Assembly (NCBI RefSeq): GCF_964204645.1
Contig: NC_134036.1
Location: 5,283,600 to 5,347,599 of the forward strand
Reading direction: 5' to 3'
Origin: Tubulanus polymorphus
Taxonomy: Eukaryota > Nemertea > Palaeonemertea > Tubulaniformes > Tubulanidae
Length of the DNA: 64,000 nt
A model generated the notes under the pieces. That model saw nothing but the letters and a program-made list of their open reading frames with translations. It was not told the origin of the DNA and did not search any database. Both the position numbers and the translations under genes were made by a program. Of this stretch, positions 24,657 through 33,900 are shown in pieces (position 1 is the stretch's first letter; every line of letters begins with the position of its first letter).

Positions 24657-24769
24657 CCTGATACATTAGGCTTCACAGGTGATTTCGCAAGATCTCGAGT
24701 CATCGGTCGAATTGTCGGTTTAGTCACCACGCAGTAACCAGGTCCCGAGGAATCGCGAAAAGGCTTCAT
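24657..24769 (-). CDS. Orphan coding exon candidate (starts ATG, ends at a GT donor)
   Basis: On the minus strand a good acceptor (attcttatttttcag) is followed at once by ATG and 113 nt that are open in this frame only, ending at a consensus donor (cagg then gtgagt). It encodes 37 residues plus two bases; the piece contains SSGPGYCVVTKPTIRP. The exon could begin the protein or be internal. No partner exon could be joined with confidence. The family was not recognised. Confidence 0.38.
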
Positions 24770-24857
24770 CTGAAAAATAAGAATAAAAACTTAAATTCAA
24801 CTGAATTATTCGAAGCAGGTTAAACAGCCGAGTGAACTTAAGTTATCGTGTAAAAAT

Positions 24858-25172
24858 ACGTACTTACGGAAGCGTCCTGGGAACTTATCTATGAAAAAAA
24901 TGTCGAGGATAATTCACAGTGTGTAACTCGGAATTAACTAGTTTTCTCAGTTAAATACGATTTTTGGAGGTTTTTGGTTGGAAATTCCAACCTCCAAACA
25001 GCACATTTAACTGAGAAAAAACTAGTTCCAAATTAATAACTCGGAATTAACCTAGAAAATCACTTTTAACTGAGAAAATTAGTTTATTCCGAGTTTATTC
25101 CGAGTCGCAAACTCGGAAATAACCTCGAATTTCTTTTTTTATAGATATGTCCCCAGGACGCTTCCGTACGCA
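24858..25172. mobile_element. MITE-like palindromic element
   Basis: Terminal inverted repeats start with ttacggaagcgtcctggg (left, about 24864) and end with ccccaggacgcttccgtacg (right, about 25151-25170). A second inverted pair lies inside around aactcggaattaac and ttaactgagaaaa. No coding capacity. Size and structure fit a non-autonomous DNA transposon or a nested pair of them. Confidence 0.65.
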
Positions 25173-25326
25173 CTCTTTACCATATCTATAATACTATATT
25201 TCCGATCAACTCAGGTCATCGACATAATATGACAATCAGAGCGTAATACATTTACAAAGAAACAATTTAGAAAAATGGCACATGCGTAATTAAGTAACCG
25301 TTGATAAAACATACGCAAATCTCTTA

Positions 25327-25521
25327 TTACATCATCATCTTAGTTGCATCAGAGCTCTGAACCTGATGGATTTGGATCGGCCGGAAATGTATTGGGGGAT
25401 ATGGCGCATTGTTACATATAATAACTACATATAGAATAATTACAGCAATGAAGATAATGATATTCATCACCGACATCAATGTTACACAGGGTACACATAC
25501 GTTGCTGTCTAACTGTCTCAT
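25327..25521 (-). CDS. Possible single-pass membrane microprotein, 64 aa
   Basis: Open frame with an N-terminal segment holding two cysteines (residues 9 and 12), one hydrophobic stretch of about 22 residues (NIIIFIAVIILYVVIIC, residues 20-36, and flanks), and a polar, proline-containing tail ending MMM. An upstream in-frame start and splice sites were not resolved. It may be an exon of a larger gene or a chance frame. No family recognised. Confidence 0.22.
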   Translation of the reverse strand: MRQLDSNVCVPCVTLMSVMNIIIFIAVIILYVVIICNNAPYPPIHFRPIQIHQVQSSDATKMMM

Positions 25522-25571
25522 CCCATCAACCAGTTTCCACCGCGAACTCGTCGATGCATGTTCTAAGTTTA

Positions 25572-25686
25572 AGGCGCGTTCACACGACGAAATTTATACC
25601 GGTTTAAATTTGGTTCGGTCCAATTTAGACCGGACCAAGCGTTCACACGGGTAAAATACCGTTCAAAATTAGACGGGTCAAGTTTA
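25572..25686. repeat. Partial MITE-like repeat with 'gcgttcacacg' words
   Basis: Two direct copies of gcgttcacacg (about 25576 and 25639), each followed by an AT-rich accgttt/ccggttt segment about 63 bp apart. The leading ggcgcgttcacacg resembles ends of many small DNA transposons, but the matching far end was not seen. Confidence 0.35.
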
Positions 25687-25689
25687 GAG

Positions 25690-26945
25690 CTTCGGATTGC
25701 GCGGCTTTACAGGGCTGAACACGTATCTGCTAAACTTTCTGGTTATTAGCGCGTCAGACTTTATACGGCAGTAAGAACGATACTTACACACTAGTGTACG
25801 AATAACTAGGTGACATTGACCAGAGGAAATGAACTGGAACAAAAGTTTATTATGGGGGAGAGAATCCGAAAAGGTCACCATTTAAACACACATTGAAGTG
25901 CGAATCATATGTCCACGCAGTGTTGATGAATAAGATCTTGCAATTTGAATAAATCCTAAAATTGTAATATTAGGTTAAATTAGCTGATAATTATACGGGA
26001 AAAATATACCAATTAAAGAACAATTAATGATTTATGACAATCCGATCTTTCGACGCTGTTGAATTCGAAAACCTCGGACGTTTTTTTGAAGATTGCGCAT
26101 ACAAGTATCCACGCTTGATAACTCTTAGTTGACCCTGTACAGATGTTGATTCGATTTTCGAGTTTATTTTGACGGTGTAATATAATGACTTGTAAAATCG
26201 TTCACCTTTTCTATGATAAATCCACGGATTTATTTCACCCACATCGCAACATATCAATAACCGAGTTATAACCGACACGTTCGTATAATCAACCGTTTAT
26301 AGATACAGATATCGATTACAGAAGAAACGGTTTTAATATCGAGTTGTTTGATTGAACTGACCGAATGAAAAAGCCGCCATCTTGATTTCGATTAATTGAA
26401 CGAAACTACAACGTCTAAAAATACATTTTCAGTTTTTTGTAACGACAATTATACTACAGTTAAACATTTTATCGATAGTTTCAATCGGAATGATAAATCC
26501 GCGTAAAAACGGGTTCATCTACGGATGATGAGGCCCTGACGTTTTTCCACGAGAGACGGCTTATGACGACATCCAGACTGTGAACCAGATCTCCAGTGTG
26601 AAGTATTGATAGAGTCTCCCGAGCGTTGGTCAATGGATGGCCACTTACGTGTGTATGATATATTGTACGCCAATCCATGGTGAGTTAATTCATAGAATTA
26701 TAAGCGAACGTGAAAGCCGACTCCTCGGTACAAAATTACGCTGGTTGCCGGTATTTATTAGTCCAACTCTTAATGAGCGTATTTCATTATTTTAAAGTAG
26801 TCAACACTTGACAAAATCTCGAAAAAGGGAATCCCCACGCTCGCGGAGAATAAATTAACGTAAATATTTCTATGAATCTATTGTTCGTCGCCACCGTCGA
26901 GGGCGCTGGACAAAAGGCAAGATTGAGGATTTTTGAGACGACGCC
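25690..26945. other. Intergenic stretch, no supported gene
   Basis: Several short open frames on both strands, none with a domain. A weak exon-like stretch (26577-26679, plus strand, ending at atg then gtgagt) is discussed under rejected items. The rest shows neither repeat nor coding signal. Confidence 0.4.
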
Positions 26946-26949
26946 CTTC

Positions 26950-27312
26950 CCGTTCACTTTCATCCTCCCCCGGCAGGGATTCGAACCTGATGGCATCGAA
27001 ATTGCCATGGCACGAAACCCTGCCACAATCGACCGTGTGCGCAGATACATGCGCAGTTCAGATGATGTGATTTTTAGCCAATCAGTTATCCCGTTTTATT
27101 TTAGCCCGGGTTTTCCCATTTATAGTTCCTCCTTGAAATTTGCCTCAACGATTATACAACGAGCAATCTGATTGGTGCCGCCAGTTTTCGTTCGGATAGT
27201 GCGCATGTAACTGCGCACATGGTCGTCTATGGCAGGGGTTCGTGCCGTGGCTGAGTGTAGCGATGCCATCAGGTTCGGGTCCCTGCAGAGGGAGGATGGT
27301 TCACTTTTAGTT
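26950..27312. mobile_element. Inverted pair of tRNA-like repeat ends (SINE/MITE-like)
   Basis: The left arm (about 26950-27062) is the reverse complement of the right arm (about 27200-27312). Both carry a B-box word: cagggattcgaacctgatgg on the left in reverse and atcaggttcgggtccctgca on the right. The right arm also has an A-box-like tggctgagtg. The inner part includes tgcgcatgtaactgcgcac. It is either two SINE copies in inverted orientation or one foldback element built from a tRNA-like end. Confidence 0.55.
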
Positions 27313-27369
27313 CTACGGTTAGTTTAATAACCGTTGATTATACACCGTATCCGTATTATGACGATAAGA

Positions 27370-27426
27370 CCTTGAGTAGTACTTCATTCAACGTTTCGAC
27401 TTTATTCTAATCGTCGTCATCAGGAG
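27370..27426 (-). repeat. Hammerhead-like/Penelope-type 3' motif (weak)
   Basis: On the minus strand CTGATGA (27423-27417) is followed by a short stem (cgac ... gtcg) and then GAAAC and gttgaatgaagtactactc. This order is known from the terminal repeats of Penelope-like retroelements, some of which carry hammerhead ribozymes. A proper stem III and cleavage triplet could not be drawn, so only a relic of such a repeat is claimed. Confidence 0.3.
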
Positions 27427-27429
27427 TGT

Positions 27430-28020
27430 ATCAGTCAGCCAACCAACTTCCAAAACTATCCTAAAATATCGACGATCATGGCATTTTCTTGCGGCTAATC
27501 ATCCGGGCTTAATTGATAGGTGGGTATATGTCAGTTTAGCTTTCAACCCAATCGGTTTCCTAGTAAAAAGATTTTAGTCCAAACCTAAGGTTGTTTATCA
27601 ACACTGTAGTATTATACATTTCGTTAGCAAATGGACGCAGCTTCCGAGTACATCTCTCGTGTCCAGTGCACATTCGATGGAACGACGATGTTAAACCCGA
27701 AATAATTTCCAGACTCATCACAAACTGAATTGCCACAACGAAAGTGGCGCAGATATGCCATGATATAGAAGAATTTAGGCCTGAGACCCAATTATTCAAG
27801 CGGCTAAGTGATTCGATACATCGCTAGTACCGTAGATCTCGCTTAATTCGAAATTTTCCAATTCGGATTGAATATTCGGTCGGTTAAACCGGATCCACGT
27901 AAACTATTATTCAGAATTAGGATTTTACTTAATAATTCGGAGAAGGATATCGCTTAGATATACATTTCGGGGTAGAATGCTTTTTGCGACATCTTGCGGG
28001 CCCAGCCAAGAGAAATGGAC
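27430..28020. other. Intergenic stretch, nothing recognised
   Basis: No coding or repeat signal supported between the Penelope-type motif and the second duplicated block. Confidence 0.4.
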
Positions 28021-28137
28021 GATATTGACGTTCCTTGCCGTTTATGGAACGGTGCATCCCGTTTGTCACTACGAAAATCTTCACCGACGAATCATCAACA
28101 GTTAACAACCCGATCACTGATTTTTTTTACTCGCGGT

Positions 28138-28143
28138 TTTATT
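28138..28143 (-). promoter_or_regulatory. Poly(A) signal AATAAA of ICK gene B
   Basis: AATAAA on the minus strand about 162 bp after the stop codon, at the position kept in gene A. Confidence 0.6.
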
Positions 28144-28304
28144 GAATCTGATTATAACACGAGATTTGACGACCGAGTTACAAATATAATTTCAATTCGA
28201 GCTTTTCCTAGTCAGTCATCAACCTGACAGCGGTTCAGTTTCATAATCGGATATTTCCCAAACCACCAAAAATACATCCAATTACAAACCCTTACTGCCA
28301 ACGA

Positions 28305-28786
28305 TTAGTAACATTGAAACAGTCTACAATGGTTGCTGCAACAATCAGAACTTCTGACACACGATTTGCCATTTGCAGTGCAACCTATTCGATAAAAAAT
28401 AAAATTGAAAAGAAAAATTTCGAAACGAATTTTCACTTGAATTGAGTCGCACCCCCGTTAAGAGTATGATAATTGCCCCTCGCTCATATCGATTATTCAG
28501 ACGGACAAACAGGAATTAAGAAAATACATGGACAATATCGCAAGTCGATGAAATCAATATATCTCTGACACGATATCGACCAAATTATGTCGTTCAAGCG
28601 AAAAAAATACTAAACGTTTTCTTAAAATAATTGCGACTTATATGTATATATTATTTATATTATTCATGGAAATTCTTTTTTGAAACCGTGTTTTCTTCCC
28701 AGTGGTTACTCACCATTTGCAAATGCCGCGGCACTGACCACAATTACGACAATAGAACAAACACGGGGTATCAAATGAGCAAACAT
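28305..28786 (-). CDS. Secreted six-cysteine knottin (ICK-type) peptide B, two coding exons
   Basis: Coding exons are 28786-28714 (73 nt) and 28384-28305 (80 nt), with a 329-bp GT-AG intron (donor gtgagt, acceptor tcgaatag) splitting the same Gly codon as in gene A. The product is 50 residues with a signal peptide (1-23) and a mature chain of about 27 residues. Cysteines are at 26, 33, 39, 40, 44 and 49, exactly as in A, and the chain ends Cys-Tyr. Between A and B the signal exon differs at 3 of 24 residues while the last exon differs at 11 of 26, with all cysteines kept. B has more basic residues (Lys31, Arg35, His43, Arg45) than A. An acceptor (ttattctag) lies 9 bases before the ATG, and an upstream UTR exon with a gtaagc donor is kept. 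Function by homology is open (defence, venom-type or signalling peptide). Confidence 0.82.
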
Positions 28787-29268
28787 TTTCAGTACCTAGA
28801 ATAAATTCGACAAAGATGAATTAGCAATTTGGTATTTCGGTAAATTACCAGCAATTTGGTATTTTGGTAAATTACACATTCCGATCATTAAACAGTTTCC
28901 AGTAGGCGCTCGGTGAACAAAATCTACCGCGTTTGTAATAATGCCGCTTAAGAAAACTGATAACGAAACTTCATCGAATTGGTCTTATCAGGTCGTAACA
29001 ATAATGATAACGGAATACCGAGAATATTTGTTCGTAATATTTAATTAATGTGAAGTCGTTAAAATGGCATGCTCTGCATATTTTGTAGTCGGATTCCGAG
29101 TTTCTGCCGCGAGTTTTTTTCCGGTCCCAAGTGCGAGGCGGCCACATCGCTTCGGCGTTTGGCATCGCAGAAACACGCTTACAAGTTTCTATGTCTTGTT
29201 TCTTTGTACATACGTCGACAACGAACGCTTGATCGCCGAATAATTGAATATTTCGACGCCGGGCTTAC

Positions 29269-29375
29269 CTTAGTGACTTCTTCCAACCGATTCAACTTTC
29301 GAAATGAGAATATCTCCTTTTTGCCGAGAGCAGGAACTCTTCGCCGAATGAATAAAACACGCTGCGTGTGAAATA
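29269..29375 (-). promoter_or_regulatory. Candidate promoter and 5' UTR exon of ICK gene B
   Basis: Counterpart of 23323-23420. The UTR exon ends with cactaag before gtaagcccgg. The TATA-like box is weaker here (tatttca, 29375-29369), so gene B may be expressed at a different level or place from gene A. Confidence 0.4.
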
Positions 29376-29789
29376 GCTGATGAAAAATACCAATGATTGC
29401 ACACCTGTATATTGAGCGAAATCTATATCGCCGTTTCGTTAAGCCGAATCGATGCGCATCGGGCATTCCGATATCGATCAACGCGTATCATAATTCACTA
29501 ACGTGAAGTACATTGTTTGTCATTCGGTCGTACGGGCGATCAATAAATTTACTGAGCTGTCGCTTTTCGAATTTCTGAATATTTATTTTCTACACGCCAT
29601 TTCAATATTTTAACAGATCTACGGTGCCTATATGGAACGCTTCATTTTTTGAGTAAAAGAAATAGACTTTATAAGGGTTCATTGTTATCATGGCGAACTC
29701 GCACGAAATCAGCGAGCATATACTACGGGCCGTATTTCTTGACCTACACGGGTATATAATACATACTGAAAACTGCTGTCGTGCGTAGA

Positions 29790-29945
29790 AAGTTTAGACC
29801 GTTTTTACTGTTTAACAACTGCGCCTCGAGGCATTCGTCATATATATACGCCTCGCTGTAATATCTATTCAGCATCTCTCTCGGCTAGAATCGATTTCTA
29901 GAAAACGCGCCGAGATATGCAAAATATTTCAAAATGCGACAGGTA
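29790..29945 (+). promoter_or_regulatory. Conserved upstream block of receptor gene 1 (candidate promoter)
   Basis: Contains accgtttttac, the palindrome GCCTCGAGGC (29823-29832), a TATA-like tatatatac (29841), 'aatatctattcag' and 'gattctag/gatttctagaaaa'. The same order occurs in front of genes 2 and 3 and at the right edge of the window, at 0.7-1.3 kb before the ATG. With the acceptor-like sequence just before the ATG, this may be the true promoter with a 5' UTR exon. Confidence 0.4.
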
Positions 29946-30877
29946 TTGCTACGCTATACTTAAGGATGAGGCCTGATCTGCTTTATAGCTTTAAATCGTA
30001 CGCAATATTCGGATTTCGTCGACAGGTAATCTTTGATTCCTGAGCAATTTTTTTTGTGTCGCCAAATAGGCATAAGATTCAAGGCAACGCTAACCACGCA
30101 GGTATTTAAATTTGACTAAAAATGACAGAAGTTTTCTATTACGCGAAATCTTTTCCGTACCGATAATTCATTCCTTATTCAAATTTTACTATGAGGGGTT
30201 TTAATAGAAGGGCGACGTGGCTTGAACTTGCTGACTAGTTTATGAAAATTTCCTAAGGGGTAGTGGTGTGGGGGTATGAGGTAATGTACGCAATTGAAGA
30301 TGGCCAAAATAAAGCGACATGCAAGTCCTTCTCACACAAATGTTTCATGCATTGAACATGCATTGCTGATACTTGTGCGGCCTATTCAAGACTCGGTAAG
30401 TCTCGTATCAGAGATATACTTGTGTTCAATGAGATCGAGTTGATTCACGTTTCATGTTCCAAATATCGATCAAATCAACAGCGGTTTCGATGTCATTAGG
30501 TTTTGTACATCGTTTCTGTCTAAGCAGTTATGGATTAAAATTATAGATTAGAAAAAATTGATTCGAAAATTGCAAAAATGATTCGATCTTTCTCTCGATC
30601 CAATATCGGTAACCTAATTTTTTCTTTTGATAACATAACGTTCGCAATCGATATGAATAACAATCAGTAATTATATTCGATTTTGAATGCCTATTGATTG
30701 GAAAGTAAAATTGATGAACCCGTAATATGAACAAGAATGAAAACTAGAATAGCTGCAAAAATCATCATTCCTTTGTTCGCTCGCGTTATTCATATTTTCT
30801 TGGTATGCAGCATGCAACATTCGCATTCTTATTGAAAACGTTTGAAGAATGTTCGACTCGGTGGAGCGAATTTTCTG

Positions 30878-30968
30878 ATTGGATGAAATCGGATCGTGAC
30901 CTGACCAATAAACGATTCTGTGATACCTGACGAATTTCGTTCATTCTGTCGCAGTGATGTTGTTCGGT
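30878..30968 (+). promoter_or_regulatory. Proximal conserved region with CCAAT boxes, receptor gene 1
   Basis: An inverted CCAAT box (attgg, 30878-30882) and a direct one (ccaat, 30905-30909) stand about 90 and 60 bases before the ATG. The segment ttcgttcattctgtcgcag right before the start also reads as a splice acceptor. It is conserved in all three genes, so it is either a short TATA-less promoter or the end of a 5' intron or trans-splice site. Confidence 0.4.
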
Positions 30969-33900
30969 ATGGAGCAGCGACTGAGAGCGCTGTTTATAGC
31001 GTCGCTGATCGTCTGTCAAGTTCGCATCGCTTGCGCTGATCGCGCAGACTCTATCGAGGAATCGTCTGTGACGGTAAGTTCGTCTTGTAACAACACGTGG
31101 TACCCGCTAGATTCTACGTCCGGTTACATCGTTTCACCGAATTACCCTTCGTTGACGCTCGGTGTTGAATGTCGTTGGTTCGTCGACAGCTCTTTACCGG
31201 GAACGTTTCACGTCCAGGTTTACTACGACATTGAGCCATCATTATTCTGCAATGATAACTATATTCTCGTCCATGAGTCTGGTAACCGATTGTGCGGTTA
31301 TGGTAAACCTGAAATCCAACGTAACGATTCGATCTCGTTGATGTTTAGGAGTAACGTCGATGGTACGCGAGGTAGTCGGCTTTATGTCGTATATCGATAT
31401 GATCGAAGTCGATTGAAGATCAGCCACGGATGCGGGATAAGGGATTTTCAAGTTAATGAATTGAAAACATCGACCGGGTACAAATTCACGATGTTCTTTC
31501 ATAATGGATGTCAGCTGTTCGTCGAATGGATCGGCATCCCGGATGGTTTGGCGATTAATGTAACCTTTGTTGATTTGGACCTTAAACTATTTCCTCGCGC
31601 TGATGTCGATCCAGCGGCGAGTTTTCGAATCTATGATGGCTGGAACAGTAGCAGTGAACCGATAGCAATCATAGGCGTACAGAGCGGACAACAGCCGTCA
31701 TCGTTTTATACCAAAACTAACAAAGCAATGATTTCTGCGTCAGGGCAACGCGAAACGACGACTAAACTTATGTTTCAAATGTATGAAATATCAGATTGGA
31801 ACGTATCTAATCCGTTGTTTCAGATCTCTAATAACGAGTCGGGAGTGCTCATTCCCGATGACAACAGTTTACACGTAATAACTCGATCAAAACACTTACA
31901 CTGCTGGTCTATCACAGTGCAGGTGTTACAGTACGTCGTCTTCAACTGGACACGTGATCTCAGCACATCCGGTGACGTCATTGGTGTATATAAACAAGAA
32001 GGGTTACGTGTTGTAGGAACTGATATTTTACTCGGTTACAACCACCTGGAATCACTGAGTGTCAAATCTGACGGATTTCTCGTCATACTGTGCGTCCTAA
32101 CGAGACCGTACATCACAGAATCGAATACGAGAATAGGCTTCAGAGTAATATCAATATCGATGTCAAAATTGCGCATCACTAAACTCAGGGTAAGTGTCAA
32201 ATTATACATGCTCTTTAATGCAAGCCTCGACGAGTGATATTTGCATCTATGATATACAATTGGTAATATAAATTAATCTTACCCACAAATCGCATACATT
32301 TAGATATTTGGCAAACTAAAAACGGCGTCGCTGGCATACTACTTGCTGCTACCAGCTCCAACGAGGACTTTGAGGTATCGTGTAAATATGTACGAGTTCA
32401 AATGGAAAGTTGAAATCTACGAGAGCGACCTTCAATTAACGGTGCTGTCTGTGAATTGCGAGCGAGCTGGATTTTACATATACGACGGTGGTAATTTCAC
32501 GGCTAGACGATACGGTCCGTATTGTCCCGGTTTATCGGGTTATGTACGAAGTGTCGTCAGTCTGATAACATCAGGTGGACCGGTTATCGTAGTTGGATAT
32601 AATTATAACTGTCAGAGAAAGCGGATAGCAAGTGGCTCTTTAGATTTACGTGCGACTGAATGTGACAGTTTTACTCTACGGGAAGGAGAACACCAGGTGA
32701 CAGTGCAGACGTCGAACTGTTTCAGGATTACACCCGAAAACCGAGTTCGATTACATAGAGTGTACGTATTTTCAAAGCACGAATATGAAATTGGTGGGTG
32801 CACGCCGGATTATACGGAACCTCTCAGGAGATGTAGATTTTTCATGTCTCTCAGTATTCAGCGTCTCAATAACAGTGTCATACTGCACACTGTGACGTTC
32901 AGATGGACTAATTTGTTCTGGAGACTCCCGTTTATCGTTGAGTTGCGGCGCAGTTGCCAAACATTAATCCAGACTAACTCAAACATTGGCTGGATCGACA
33001 GGCGGAAAGGAGGCGACTGTGGAATCGTGCAGTCACCGAATTACCCTAGATCTGCCGGAACTTCAACTGTTACATTAAAATACAGAATAAAGTTCTGGGC
33101 GACCGCAACCCGGATTCAGTTCTACCGATTTGTCATCAAAAGCATGGAAAAGACGTCGTGTATGAAAGAATCCCGAGACAAACTGGAATCCGTCTTGTTT
33201 ATCCAGGAACTGAGTTATAAATCCACTTTTAGGAGCGCTGCCCGAAAAACAATAAAACTATGCGACAAGTTTGCTGAGCCTGGAATTACGTTTTACAGTT
33301 TACTTGAAATATGGATGTGGTTCGAGGTGAAAAACCGAATACCCAAATTTAAGATACAATACGTTTTAGAGCAGTTACCGGTAAAACCGTTAAGAAATGT
33401 CTGTAAATCTGGATTCCTAGATTCGGGAATTTCATGCGTCAAATATATCAGAGATGAACGCCTGAATTGGGAGAATGCTGAATTGTACTGTAGACAGAAG
33501 TACGCGGGACATCTACTCAGCATCAACTCAGAACAGGAGATGATTTCTGTAAAAACATTATTCGCTACGAAACCTTTGATTGTCGAGGCGTATTCACAGA
33601 AAGCGCTCATAATGATGATTGGATTAAAGATACAGGTATGTGGAACAGCACGTCCTAACCCCAACCCGGTATTCGTTGCATTAAAAACAAAACAAAGTCT
33701 GTCGGCTGGCTCGTTTTTCAAGTTTTTCAAGATTTTCATGTTTGTATTCATAGTCGACGACTGGTTATAATTGTGAATTGTACGCATTGCTAATTGACCG
33801 TATTTATCTTTTCAGCTTGCAACTGGTTACTACCGGTGGACTGATGGGAAACCATTGAGCTACACAGAGTGGTATAAACCTACAAATAACGACACGATAC

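Larger units (their letters stand above)
28026..29650. repeat. Segmental duplicate B (carries ICK gene B)
   Basis: Direct-orientation paralogue of 22048-23695, about 6 kb apart. All gene parts are kept. Non-coding parts have diverged substantially with many small indels, so the duplication is not recent. Confidence 0.85.

Noticed and set aside
26577-26679. Possible plus-strand exon (open frame with a consensus gtgagt donor)
   Set aside because: The acceptor lacks a pyrimidine tract, the opposite strand is equally open, and no partner exon or homologue was recognised.
28971-29165. 64-codon minus-strand frame upstream of the ICK gene B signal exon
   Set aside because: The matching sequence in duplicate A is frameshifted and stops after about 20 codons, so coding function is not supported. 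The block is kept as a conserved non-coding element.
33293-33787. 164-codon minus-strand frame over the end of receptor exon 2
   Set aside because: It is a shadow of the plus-strand receptor exon, which has domain homology and conserved splice sites; the frame is not kept in the paralogues.
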